Below, piece after piece: positions 27,369 through 36,072 of a DNA stretch of 64,000 nucleotides. Source of the DNA: Streptomyces venezuelae (GTDB taxonomy: Bacteria; Actinomycetota; Actinomycetes; Streptomycetales; Streptomycetaceae). The first letter of the stretch is position 1. The number at the start of each line of letters is the position of its first letter. Under the pieces are notes generated by a model. It was not told the DNA's origin and ran no database searches. It saw nothing but the letters and a program-made list of their open reading frames with translations. The stretch covers positions 4,562,501 through 4,626,500 of the forward strand of contig NZ_CP029189.1 of the NCBI RefSeq assembly GCF_008642275.1. The letters are read 5' to 3'. The translations under genes were made by a program, and so were the position numbers.

Positions 27369-27382
27369 TTGAACAAGTTCAA
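27369..27382. promoter_or_regulatory. Operator 2 of the TetR operon
   Basis: TTGAACAAGTTCAA has the same half-sites as operator 1 and lies 44 bp from it, centre to centre, about four helical turns. Confidence 0.75.
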
Positions 27383-27446
27383 GCGATGATTCGCGGCACC
27401 GCGGCGCGGTCGACGGCGAGGCCGTACCGGGGGTCCGGTGCGGGTG

Positions 27447-28334
27447 TCACGTGGCGGCGCGCGGGCGGCCCTCCGCGGCGTCGCGCCCGGCCGCCAGGCC
27501 GAGACGGCCGGCGCCCGCCAGGCCCGCGCGGTCGCCCAGCCGGGCGGTCACCACGTGCGGGACGGCCAGTCCGGTCGTCTGCCCGTCCAAGGCCTCGTGG
27601 AGCCGCGCGCGGACCCCGTCGCGGAACCACGGGTTGCGCAGCCAGACCCCGCCCCCGACGGCGATGGTGTGGGGGTCGCACAGGCCCGCGACGAAGCCGA
27701 TCAGCAGCGCCGCGGCCTCCGTCGCGCCGGCCCGGGCCGCGTCGCACGCGGGCCCCCGCACGCAGCCCTCACCCACGAAGGGGGCGAGGGCCCTGCCCCC
27801 CGCCCGCTCGCCGAGCGTGCGGCCGTCGGGCGGCAGCGCCAGCGCGGAGACGAGCCCCAGCGACCCGTGCGCGCCGAGGTCCAGACGCCGGCCCGTGACG
27901 AGCGCGACGCCCACCCCCGTCCCGAAGTTGACGAAGGCGACGCGGTCGGCCTCGCCGTGGCCTCCGTACACGGCCTCGCCGAGTCCCTGGGCGCTGACGT
28001 CGTTGACCACGGTGACCGGCAGCCCCAGCCGTCCGGACAGCTGCCCGGCCATGTCGTAGTCCCGCAGGTAAGGGAGGCTGCCGCTGCTCACCACCGTGCC
28101 CGTGGCCGTGTCCACGGACCCGGTGGAGCCGATCCCCATACCCGTCACCCGGTCCCGCGGACCTGACCGCAGGAGGCCGTCGGCCGCCTTCACGACCGCC
28201 TCGGTGACGTCGGCGGACGACGTGAAGCCCCGCGAGTCCACCTCGTGCACGTGGTGCGTCCCGCCCCGGTCGTCCACCAGGGCCACGCGCAGCCTCGTCT
28301 TGCCGAAGTCCACGGCTACGGCGTACTCGCTCAT
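27447..28334 (-). CDS. ROK-family protein without the zinc motif
   Basis: The 295-residue protein has the ROK/ASKHA phosphate loop AVDFGKTRLRVALVD, a GSTGSVD segment, VVNDVSAQGLGEAVYG and the NFGTGVGVALV loop. The His and CxCGxxGC zinc site of ROK kinases is absent: after GAHGSLG the sequence reads LVSALALPPDGR. It lacks an N-terminal HTH, so it is a kinase-like rather than a repressor-type ROK. Sugar specificity is unknown. Confidence 0.85.
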   Translation of the reverse strand: MSEYAVAVDFGKTRLRVALVDDRGGTHHVHEVDSRGFTSSADVTEAVVKAADGLLRSGPRDRVTGMGIGSTGSVDTATGTVVSSGSLPYLRDYDMAGQLSGRLGLPVTVVNDVSAQGLGEAVYGGHGEADRVAFVNFGTGVGVALVTGRRLDLGAHGSLGLVSALALPPDGRTLGERAGGRALAPFVGEGCVRGPACDAARAGATEAAALLIGFVAGLCDPHTIAVGGGVWLRNPWFRDGVRARLHEALDGQTTGLAVPHVVTARLGDRAGLAGAGRLGLAAGRDAAEGRPRAAT

Positions 28335-28371
28335 GCGCGTCCTCTCGGCCGGGCCGGGGGTCCCGGTTCCC

Positions 28372-28929
28372 CTACATGCTCAGGGCGCGCGCCTGGTTCA
28401 CCTGGGACATCACCCACTGGTAGGTGTACGCGTCCACGGCCGGGATCATCGTGGAGTGGTGGCGGCCGCCGCTGGTGACCGTGACCTGGATGTAGCCGGT
28501 GGTGGTCTTCTGCTTCATCAGCAGGAACAGCAGACCGAGCAGGCAGAAGAGGAAGAAGACGATCGCGAGCACGATCGCGTGCGGCGGGATCTTCTCCTCG
28601 GTGCGCGAGAAGTCGGTCGCGTTCCACATCGCGCCCCTCAGCGGCATGTTGCCCGAAGGGGTGATGATCTGGTCCCCGGCGATGGTGATGTCGCCCAGGG
28701 ACAGACCGGCCGCGCCGACCGGGGCGGCGTGGTGGGCGGGGGCCGGGATGCCCGCGCCGGCGATGGTCGGCTGGTAGGCCGGGGGCGCCGGGTAGGGCTG
28801 CGGGTAGCCGTAACTGGCCTCACCGGGACCCCACTTGTAGTCACCCTGGCCGGGCGAGGCGGGCGTGCCGGGCTGACCGCCCTGGCCGGCGGGGTCGCTC
28901 GTGTACGGATTCGGCTGCTGCTCGCTCAT
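28372..28929 (-). CDS. Single-span membrane protein with Pro/Tyr-rich N-terminus
   Basis: The 185-residue protein has about 80 Pro/Gly/Tyr/Ala-rich residues, a short beta-like region (ISLGDITIAGDQIITPSG-type), one strong membrane helix (AIVLAIVFFLFCLLGLLFLL, about 126-146) and a C-terminal domain beginning TTTGYIQVTVTSGG that may be extracellular. The Tyr and Trp rich end (YTYQWVMSQVNQAR) looks helical. No family recognised. ATG at 28929 chosen as the start of MSEQQPNPYTS. Confidence 0.75.
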   Translation of the reverse strand: MSEQQPNPYTSDPAGQGGQPGTPASPGQGDYKWGPGEASYGYPQPYPAPPAYQPTIAGAGIPAPAHHAAPVGAAGLSLGDITIAGDQIITPSGNMPLRGAMWNATDFSRTEEKIPPHAIVLAIVFFLFCLLGLLFLLMKQKTTTGYIQVTVTSGGRHHSTMIPAVDAYTYQWVMSQVNQARALSM

Positions 28930-29166
28930 GCAGCCGATCCTTCCACAGGGGCTTCCCCCCTGTACCCCCGGTCCCGCAACCAGGTCAGGACGCCGCGGCG
29001 AGCAGCTTCGAGAGGTGACCACGCGTCAACGTGCCGTGCCCGCTTGCCGGAAGGCGGGAGCGGCCGACCGTGCGGCGCCCGCCCCCGGTGGCGGACACCC
29101 CGCTCGTGGAGCGGCCCGTGCCTGAAGGGCCCCTGACCGCCGCCGCGGCCCGCACGGCCCGTTGAT

Positions 29167-30480
29167 GCTCCTATTGACTGTCAAGCAGCGGTGAGCCAGT
29201 CCCGGTAGGCGTGGGCGAGGTCGTCGTCTCGACGGATTCCGCGTTCGAGGGTGGAGATGGTGGCCGGCCAGAGGCCGAAGTGGCGTGCGGCGGCGGTGAG
29301 TGTGATGTTCTTGGACTGCCGCAGAGGTCTCAGATCGGCGATGGCGGGGACGGTGACCGTGGTGGTCAGGCAGCGGAATATCTCCCGGGCGATGGCTCGC
29401 TTCAGGAGTCGGATGATCTCCCTCTTCGTGCGGCCGGCGGCGGTCTGGCGTGCCACGTACTCGCGGGTGCGGGAATCGCTGGACATGCGGACCAGGGCGA
29501 TGCGGTAGAGGGCGGCGTTGGCGGCCCGGTCGCCTCCTCGTGAGAGGCGGTGCCGGTTCGTCCGGCCGCTGGACGCGGGGACCGGTGCGGCTCCGCAAAG
29601 GGCGGCGAAGGAGGCCTCGGTCCGCATGCGTTCGGGGTTGCCTCCCGCCGTGATCAGCAGTTGGGCCGCGGTGTCGGGGCCGACTCCGTAGGCGGCCCGC
29701 AGACCCGGGTTCTGGACGGTGGCCTCGCTGTCCAGGGCTTTGGTCAGGGTCGCGTGCTCGGCGGTCAGCTCTTTGACGCGCCGGGCGAGGATCTTGAGCG
29801 CGGCGAGGACTGCGGTGTGGACCGCGTCCCCGGCCGGTCGCAGCCGGGCCAGCGCATTGGTGCGGTCCGTTCCGCTGAGCTGCCCGTATTTGGCGCGGAT
29901 GCTCTCGGGCGCGGTGAAGAGGATGTGGGTGATCTGGTTCAGGGCAGCGGTGCGGGCCTTGACTGCGGAGCGGGCGGCATTGTGCAGGGCGCGTATGCCG
30001 GCGACGGTGTCGTCCTTGGGCGCACTGGAGGCCCGTCCGGACATGACGGCGCGGGCGGCGGCGTAGGCGTCGATGGGGTCGGACTTGCCGATGCGACGGC
30101 GTTCGGCGCGGTCGGGACGGTTGACCTCGACGACCGCGTGCCCGTGTTTGCGTGCGGCGCGGGTGAAGCCGGCGCCGTATGAGGAGGTGCCTTCCACGCC
30201 GATCGTGATCACCTGGCCGTGGGCATCCAGGAACGCCAGGGCCGCGGCGTATCCGGCAGCGGTGGTGGTGAACTCGGCGTCTGCGAGGCGGCCGCCGTTG
30301 TCGCTGATGACCGCGACGTGGACGGTGTCGGCATGGGAGTCGACCCCGCCGAACACATCCTGGTCCGCGATGTCCTGCGCAGCCTCTGATGTCATGCTGA
30401 TGATGCCTTCCCAACCGGAGGTGGGCACCGGCCGGGTGGCGCAGACAGGACATTGAGGGGGCTTCTGACCAAGCTCCTAT
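29167..30480 (-). mobile_element. IS110-family insertion sequence, ends provisional
   Basis: The element carries one DEDD transposase. GCTCCTAT occurs at 29167-29174, 6 bases past the transposase stop, and again at 30473-30480, about 78 bases before the transposase start. These may be the direct copies left at the two ends of a 1.3-kb element. Alternatively the right copy is a guide segment of a bridge RNA and the element reaches further right, toward about 30610. No terminal inverted repeats are expected in this family. Confidence 0.6.
29181..30395 (-). CDS. IS110-family transposase with C-terminal XRE-like helix-turn-helix
   Basis: The 404-residue protein has the N-terminal RuvC-like DEDD domain (GGVDSHADTVHVAV, VGVEGTSSYG, GKSDPIDAYAAARAV) and the C-terminal Transposase_20 domain with YGVGPDTAAQLL and the conserved Ser of ASSGRTNRHRLSRGGDRAAN. 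After that, about the last 50 residues read like an XRE HTH: ITLTAAARHFGLWPATISTLERG. This extra domain is not part of typical IS110 proteins. An alternative GTG start at 30428 adds 11 residues. Confidence 0.9.
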   Translation of the reverse strand: MTSEAAQDIADQDVFGGVDSHADTVHVAVISDNGGRLADAEFTTTAAGYAAALAFLDAHGQVITIGVEGTSSYGAGFTRAARKHGHAVVEVNRPDRAERRRIGKSDPIDAYAAARAVMSGRASSAPKDDTVAGIRALHNAARSAVKARTAALNQITHILFTAPESIRAKYGQLSGTDRTNALARLRPAGDAVHTAVLAALKILARRVKELTAEHATLTKALDSEATVQNPGLRAAYGVGPDTAAQLLITAGGNPERMRTEASFAALCGAAPVPASSGRTNRHRLSRGGDRAANAALYRIALVRMSSDSRTREYVARQTAAGRTKREIIRLLKRAIAREIFRCLTTTVTVPAIADLRPLRQSKNITLTAAARHFGLWPATISTLERGIRRDDDLAHAYRDWLTAA

Positions 30481-30641
30481 CAGGTCATGTTCCGCCCGGC
30501 CGGAGCCGTGAGAACAGGTCCCGGCGGCCGGACAGAACAACCGGAGGACAACCCAGCAGGGCGTCAGTCAGTGCCCGAGCCACGACCACCGGAACCTGAG
30601 TATCAGCATCAATGTCAGTGCTCACCCCTACTGTCGGCCGT

Positions 30642-31034
30642 ATGGGAACGGTGACCTTCGTCGACGAGACGACCGGCGGCAGCCGCGGGGACGGCTGGGT
30701 GCTCGATGTGGCCGAGGAGCGGCTCGCCCTGCGCGAACTGATCCGGCGCAGGGTCTTCCAGGAGGTCGCGGAGTACCACGCTCGGCACTCCGAGGTCTTC
30801 CAGGGGCTGGTGCGTCCGGAGGGCGCCGAGCGGAGTCCGAACGGGTACGCCCTGCGGACGCCGCGCCGCATCGACCCGCAGAAGCAGACCGAGCTGGCCC
30901 TGAGGGCGTTCGAGCGCAACGGCTTCCTCGTGCTGGTCGGCGACCGTCAGATCACCGGCCTGGACGAGGAGGTCCTCCTGCCACCCGGTGTCGAGGTCAC
31001 CTTCCTGAAGCTCGTCGCGCTGGTGGGTGGCTGA
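30642..31034 (+). CDS. Conserved hypothetical protein paired with DUF4132
   Basis: The 130-residue protein is soluble and mixed alpha/beta, starting MGTVTFVDETTGG, with a charged helix ERLALRELIRRRVFQEV and ending in a strand-rich LPPGVEVTFLKLVAL. I do not recognise a domain. Its TGA overlaps the ATG of the DUF4132 gene (TGATG), so they are one operon. An in-frame ATG at 30612 is possible; neither start has a clear RBS, which may reflect the IS insertion just upstream. Confidence 0.7.
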   Translation: MGTVTFVDETTGGSRGDGWVLDVAEERLALRELIRRRVFQEVAEYHARHSEVFQGLVRPEGAERSPNGYALRTPRRIDPQKQTELALRAFERNGFLVLVGDRQITGLDEEVLLPPGVEVTFLKLVALVGG

Positions 31035-33457
31035 TGGCGCAGGACGTCGCGGTGACGGCCCGCGGGTTCCTCCGTACGGCCCTGGCCCGCAGCACCCCCC
31101 GCCGCGTCTACGAGCGGCACCTCGACGAGCTGCGCCGGCTTCCGGAGCCGGACCGGCGCCTGCTGCTGGAGGAGATCGCCGCCCGGTACCGGAGGCAGTG
31201 CGACACGGAGCCGGTGCAGGTGGAGCTGCTGACGCAGATCGTGCTCGTCGGCCAGGGCCTGGACGGTCTCCCGCTCGCCGGGGAGCGGGCCGCCCAGCTG
31301 GAGAACATCTCCCGGACCTACTGCTTCTGGTACGCGGACCGGTACGAGGCCTTCGCCATGGCCGAGATCGCCGCCGGGCACACGCTCGCACCGGCCGTCG
31401 TCGCGGCCGTCCGGCGCAGCGCCATGAGCGCGGACGGCACCGGCCCCCTCGCCGAGTTCGCCGCCCGGCTCACCGCGCCCGTGCTCAACGCCGGAGAGGA
31501 ATGGGCGGAGCGGGCGATGGCGGACGAGCGGTGGCACGAACTGCTCGCGTACGCGCTGACCGCCAAGGCCGCCAAGCCCTCCGCCGCCTGGGAGAAGGGC
31601 GCCCGGGCGGTCCTCGGCCGCGTCGGCGGCGACGTCGCGCGCGAGGCCGTGGTGGCCTGGCTCGCCCTCGTCGGGCGCCCCCGGACCATCGAGCTGGAGC
31701 GAGGCCCGCACGAACCGGACGTCAACAACGCCTTCGACCCCTTCAACGCCAACGCCCTGCGCGGACTGGCCTGGATGCTGTCCTTCCTCCCGCCGCACCC
31801 CGACGCGGTCCGCGCACTCGGCGCACTGGCGGAGAGCGCGCTGCGCAAGGCCGCCGGCATGGGACCGCGCAACCCCAAGGTGGCCAACGCCGCCGTCAAC
31901 TCCCTGGCCCGGATGGAGGGCGACGCCGCCCTCGCCGAACTGGCGCGCCTGGGAACCCGGGTGACGTACAAGGGCACCGCCAAGCTCGTCGACGCGGCCC
32001 TGGGCGCACGGGCCGCCTCTCTCGGCCTGAGCCGCGAGGAGATCGAGGAACTGGCCGTTCCCGCCCACGGGCTGACCGAGGTGGGCCGGGCCGGGTTCCG
32101 GCTGGGCGCGGCGACCGCACTGCTGGAGGTGCGCGGCACCAGGGCCGTGCTCGGCTGGCGCAACGGCGCGGGCAAGCAGCTCAAGAGCGTCCCCGCCGCC
32201 GTACGCCGGGACCACGCCGAGGAACTGGGGCAGCTCAAGGCCACCGTCAAGGACATCGACAGGACCCTGTCCGCGCAGGCCGAGCGGCTGGACGGACAGT
32301 TCCTGGCCATGCGCAGGTGGGCGTACGGGCAGTGGCGCGCGTGCTACCTCGACCACCCGCTGGTCGGGACCCTGGCACGGCGGCTGATCTGGACCGTGGA
32401 CGGCACGGCCGTCGGATTCGCGGACGGCCGGCTGCGCACGCTGACGGGCGCACCCCTGGACCAGGACACCGCGCGGGCCACCGTCGAGCTGTGGCACCCG
32501 GTCGGCCGGGAGCCCGCGGAGGTGGTCGCCTGGCGGCACTGGCTGGAGCGGTACGAGGTGACGCAGCCCTTCAAGCAGGCCCACCGCGAGGTGTACCTGC
32601 TGACCGACGCCGAGCGGAGCACGGGCACCTACTCCAACCGCTTCGCCGCGCACGTCCTGCGCCAGCACCAGTTCCACTCGCTGGCGGCGGCCCGGGGCTG
32701 GCACAACAAGCTGCGCCTGTGCGTGAACGACGACGCCCCGCCGGCCACCCGCGAGCTGCCGCACTGGGGGCTGCGCGCCGAATACTGGATCGAGGGCGAC
32801 GGGCACGAGTACGGGCTCGACACCACCGAGTCCGGGAGCTACCTGCGGCTGCGGACCGACCAGGTGCGCTTCTACCCGGTCGACGCCCCGCAGAACGAGG
32901 CGAGCGCGTACGGCGGCGAGTACCGGATGCACGTCGGCGACGGCCGGGACCCCGTCGACCCGCTGCCGCTCACCCGGATACCGGCGCTGGTGCTGAGCGA
33001 GGTGCTGCGGGACGTCGACCTCTTCGTCGGCGTGGCCGGCATCGCCAACGATCCGGCCTGGTCCGACGGCGGACCCGAGGGGCACCTGCGCGACTACTGG
33101 ACCTCGCAGGGTCTGGGTGAGCTGAACCAGAGCGCCGAGACCAGGCGGGTGCTGCTGGAGCGGCTGGTGCCGCGGCTGGCCATCGCAGGCCGCTGCACCG
33201 TCGAGGGCCGCTTCCTGCACGTGCGGGGCGAACTGCGCACGTACAAGATCCACCTCGGCTCGGGCAACGTCCTGATGACGCCGAACGACCGGTACCTGTG
33301 CATCGTGCCGGGCGCCTCCGGCGGCGCCGTCCCCGAGACCGGCCATCTGCCCTTCGAGGGGGACCGCACCCTCGCCGTCATCCTCTCCAAGGCGATGCTC
33401 CTCGCGAAGGACACCGAGATCACCGATCCGACGATCACCAGCCAGATCCGCGGCTGA
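31034..33457 (+). CDS. DUF4132 (MolR/YehI-like) large protein
   Basis: The 807-residue protein has a helical-repeat N-terminal half and the DUF4132 region from about residue 370 (LGWRNGAGKQLKSVP, LRQLKATVKDID-like, RRWAYGQWRACYLDHPLVGTLA, YEVTQPFKQAHREVYLLT). A C-terminal strand-rich end (RTYKIHLGSGNVLM, RYLCIVP) resembles the domain that closes many DUF4132 proteins. Relatives include E. coli MolR/YehI, whose role is unclear. It is coupled to the small gene upstream. Confidence 0.88.
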   Translation: MAQDVAVTARGFLRTALARSTPRRVYERHLDELRRLPEPDRRLLLEEIAARYRRQCDTEPVQVELLTQIVLVGQGLDGLPLAGERAAQLENISRTYCFWYADRYEAFAMAEIAAGHTLAPAVVAAVRRSAMSADGTGPLAEFAARLTAPVLNAGEEWAERAMADERWHELLAYALTAKAAKPSAAWEKGARAVLGRVGGDVAREAVVAWLALVGRPRTIELERGPHEPDVNNAFDPFNANALRGLAWMLSFLPPHPDAVRALGALAESALRKAAGMGPRNPKVANAAVNSLARMEGDAALAELARLGTRVTYKGTAKLVDAALGARAASLGLSREEIEELAVPAHGLTEVGRAGFRLGAATALLEVRGTRAVLGWRNGAGKQLKSVPAAVRRDHAEELGQLKATVKDIDRTLSAQAERLDGQFLAMRRWAYGQWRACYLDHPLVGTLARRLIWTVDGTAVGFADGRLRTLTGAPLDQDTARATVELWHPVGREPAEVVAWRHWLERYEVTQPFKQAHREVYLLTDAERSTGTYSNRFAAHVLRQHQFHSLAAARGWHNKLRLCVNDDAPPATRELPHWGLRAEYWIEGDGHEYGLDTTESGSYLRLRTDQVRFYPVDAPQNEASAYGGEYRMHVGDGRDPVDPLPLTRIPALVLSEVLRDVDLFVGVAGIANDPAWSDGGPEGHLRDYWTSQGLGELNQSAETRRVLLERLVPRLAIAGRCTVEGRFLHVRGELRTYKIHLGSGNVLMTPNDRYLCIVPGASGGAVPETGHLPFEGDRTLAVILSKAMLLAKDTEITDPTITSQIRG

Positions 33458-33475
33458 CGGGCCCGGAGGGTACGG

Positions 33476-33516
33476 CGAGGGCCCCGCCCCCGGACGAACC
33501 GGGGACGGGGCCCTCG
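33476..33516. terminator. Bidirectional terminator between DUF4132 and sdhB
   Basis: GAGGGCCCCG and CCCCGG pair with CCGGGG and CGGGGCCCTC around one C/A mismatch and a 5-base loop. Confidence 0.85.
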
Positions 33517-33536
33517 TACAGGCAGGGACCCGCAGG

Positions 33537-34295
33537 TCAGAAGCGGCGCGTGATCAGCGCACGCTTGACTTCCTGGATCGCCTTCGTGACCTCGATGCCA
33601 CGCGGGCACGCGTCGGTGCAGTTGAAGGTCGTGCGGCAGCGCCACACGCCGTCCTTGTCGTTCAGGATCTCCAGCCGCTGCTCGCCGGCCTCGTCACGCG
33701 AGTCGAAGATGAAGCGGTGCGCGTTGACGATCGCCGCCGGGCCGAAGTACTGGCCGTCGTTCCAGAACACCGGGCACGAGGACGTGCACGCGGCGCACAG
33801 GATGCACTTGGTGGTGTCGTCGAAGCGCTCGCGGTCCTCGGCGGACTGCAGGCGCTCGCGCGTCGGCTCGTTGCCCTTGGTGACCAGGAACGGCATGACG
33901 TCGCGGTACGCCTGGAAGAAGGGCTCCATGTCGACGACGAGGTCCTTCATCACCGTGAGGCCCTTGATGGCCTCGATGGTGATCGGCTTCTCCGGGTTGA
34001 TGTCCTTGATCAGCGTCTTGCAGGCGAGCCTGTTCTTGCCGTTGATCCGCATCGCGTCGGAGCCGCAGATGCCGTGCGCGCACGAGCGGCGGAAGGTCAG
34101 CGTGCCGTCGAGGTCCCACTTGATCTTGTGGAGACCGTCGAGCACGCGCTCCTTCGGGTCGATCTCGATCTGGAAGTCCTGCCAGATCGACTCTTCCGAG
34201 ATCTCCGGGTTGAAGCGGCGGATCCGGAAGGTGACCGTGATGAAGGGCGAGGCCGCGGCCGCGGCCTCCATCTTGTCCAGGGTCGGGGTGGCCAT
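33537..34295 (-). CDS. sdhB: Succinate dehydrogenase iron-sulfur subunit
   Basis: SdhB passes electrons from FAD to the membrane quinone site of complex II. The 252-residue protein has all three cluster motifs: 2Fe-2S (SCAHGICGSD plus RLAC), 4Fe-4S (CILCAACTSSCP) and 3Fe-4S (CRTTFNCTDACPRGI). Its ATG shares one base with the sdhA stop (TGATG). It is the last gene of the sdhCDAB operon. Confidence 0.98.
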   Translation of the reverse strand: MATPTLDKMEAAAAASPFITVTFRIRRFNPEISEESIWQDFQIEIDPKERVLDGLHKIKWDLDGTLTFRRSCAHGICGSDAMRINGKNRLACKTLIKDINPEKPITIEAIKGLTVMKDLVVDMEPFFQAYRDVMPFLVTKGNEPTRERLQSAEDRERFDDTTKCILCAACTSSCPVFWNDGQYFGPAAIVNAHRFIFDSRDEAGEQRLEILNDKDGVWRCRTTFNCTDACPRGIEVTKAIQEVKRALITRRF

Positions 34296-36049
34296 CAGTA
34301 CTTACGCTCCATCGGCTGGTAGCGGGTGACGACGACAGGCTTGTAGTCCAGCCGGACGGAGTCCTTGCCGTCATCGCCGACCTCGCGGTACGCCATGGTG
34401 TGGCGCATGAAGTTGACGTCGTCGCGGTTGGGGTAGTCCTCGCGGTAGTGACCGCCGCGGGACTCCTTGCGCGCCAGCGCGGACACGGCCATGACCTCGG
34501 CCAGGTCGAGCAGGTTGCCCAGCTCGATGGCCTCCAGCAGGTCCGTGTTGAAGCGCTTGCCCTTGTCCTGGACGGACACGTTCTTGTAGCGCTCGCGCAG
34601 TTCCGCGATCTTCTCGACCGCGGTCTTGATGGTCTGCTCCGTACGGAACACCATCACGCACGCGTCCATCGTCTCCTGGAGCTCCAGACGCAGGTCGGCG
34701 ACCCGCTCGTTGCCCGTGGAGTTGCGCAGGCGCTCGACCTGGTCCGCGACGAGCTGTGCCGGGTTCTCCGGGAGCTCGACGAAGTCGTTCTCCTGGGAGT
34801 ACTTGGCTGCGGCGATGCCGGAGCGCTTGCCGAAGACGTTGATGTCCAGCAGCGAGTTGGTGCCGAGGCGGTTGGCGCCGTGCACCGACACGCACGCGAC
34901 CTCGCCGGCCGCGTACAGGCCCGGGACGACGGTGGTGTTGTCCGCCAGGACCTCACCCTCGACGTTGGTCGGGATGCCGCCCATGGCGTAGTGCGCGGTG
35001 GGCTGGATCGGGATCGGGTCCGTGTACGGCTCGATGCCCAGGTAGGTGCGCGCGAACTCGGTGATGTCCGGGAGCTTCGCGTCGAGCTGCTCCGGCGGGA
35101 GGTGCGTGAGGTCCAGGTACACGTGGTCACCGGCCGGACCGCAGCCGCGGCCCTCACGGATCTCGGTGTAGATGGAGCGCGAGACGACGTCACGGGACGC
35201 GAGGTCCTTCATGACCGGCGCGTACTTCTCCATGAAGCGCTCGCCGTCCTTGTTGCGGAGGATGCCGCCCTCACCGCGGGCGCCCTCCGTCAGCAGGATG
35301 CCCATGCGCCAGATGCCCGTCGGGTGGAACTGGAAGAACTCCATGTCCTCCAGCGGCAGGCCGCGGCGGTAGCAGGCCGCCTGGCCGTCACCCGTGAGGG
35401 TGTGCGCGTTGGAGGTCACCTTGAAGAACTTGCCGGTGCCGCCGGAGGCGTAGATGACGGCCTTGGCCTGGAACACGTGGATCTCGCCGGTGGCGAGCTC
35501 GTACGCGACCACACCGGCCGACTTCTTGACGCCGTCCTCCTCGACCAGGAGCTGGTCCAGGACGTAGAACTCGTTGAAGAACTCCACGCCCTCCTTGACG
35601 CAGTTCTGGTACAGCGTCTGGAGGATCATGTGACCGGTGCGGTCCGCGGCGTAGCAGGACCGGCGGACCGGCGCCTCGCCGTGGTTGCGCGAGTGGCCGC
35701 CGAAGCGGCGCTGGTCGATGGTGCCGTCCGGGGTGCGGTTGAACGGCAGGCCCATCTTCTCCAGGTCGAGGACCGCGTCGATGGCCTCCTTCGCCAGGAT
35801 CTCGGCGGCGTCCTGGTCGACCAGGTAGTCACCACCCTTGACCGTGTCGAAGGTGTGCCACTCCCAGTTGTCCTCTTCCACGTTGGCCAGCGCGGCGGCC
35901 ATGCCGCCCTGCGCGGCGCCCGTGTGGGAGCGGGTGGGGTAGAGCTTCGTCAGCACCGCGGTGCGGCTGCGCTTCGTCGACTCGATGGCGGCGCGCATGC
36001 CCGCGCCACCCGCGCCGACGATGACGGTGTCGTACTTGTGGATCTTCAT
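34295..36049 (-). CDS. sdhA: Succinate dehydrogenase flavoprotein subunit
   Basis: SdhA oxidises succinate to fumarate. The 584-residue protein has the FAD-binding VIVGAGGAGMRAA, the flavinylation region RSHTGAAQGGM with the His that carries covalent FAD, the SRS/RRFGGHSRNHGE substrate region and HGANRLGTNSLLD. Start ATG at 36049 gives the standard length. It is 23 bases after sdhD and overlaps sdhB. Confidence 0.98.
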   Translation of the reverse strand: MKIHKYDTVIVGAGGAGMRAAIESTKRSRTAVLTKLYPTRSHTGAAQGGMAAALANVEEDNWEWHTFDTVKGGDYLVDQDAAEILAKEAIDAVLDLEKMGLPFNRTPDGTIDQRRFGGHSRNHGEAPVRRSCYAADRTGHMILQTLYQNCVKEGVEFFNEFYVLDQLLVEEDGVKKSAGVVAYELATGEIHVFQAKAVIYASGGTGKFFKVTSNAHTLTGDGQAACYRRGLPLEDMEFFQFHPTGIWRMGILLTEGARGEGGILRNKDGERFMEKYAPVMKDLASRDVVSRSIYTEIREGRGCGPAGDHVYLDLTHLPPEQLDAKLPDITEFARTYLGIEPYTDPIPIQPTAHYAMGGIPTNVEGEVLADNTTVVPGLYAAGEVACVSVHGANRLGTNSLLDINVFGKRSGIAAAKYSQENDFVELPENPAQLVADQVERLRNSTGNERVADLRLELQETMDACVMVFRTEQTIKTAVEKIAELRERYKNVSVQDKGKRFNTDLLEAIELGNLLDLAEVMAVSALARKESRGGHYREDYPNRDDVNFMRHTMAYREVGDDGKDSVRLDYKPVVVTRYQPMERKY

Positions 36050-36072
36050 TGGTTTCGCCTCAGCCCCGTTGC

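Noticed and set aside
30947..33346. 799-codon minus-strand open frame opposite DUF4132
   Set aside because: Antisense shadow of the DUF4132 gene with repetitive Gly/Arg/Val content.
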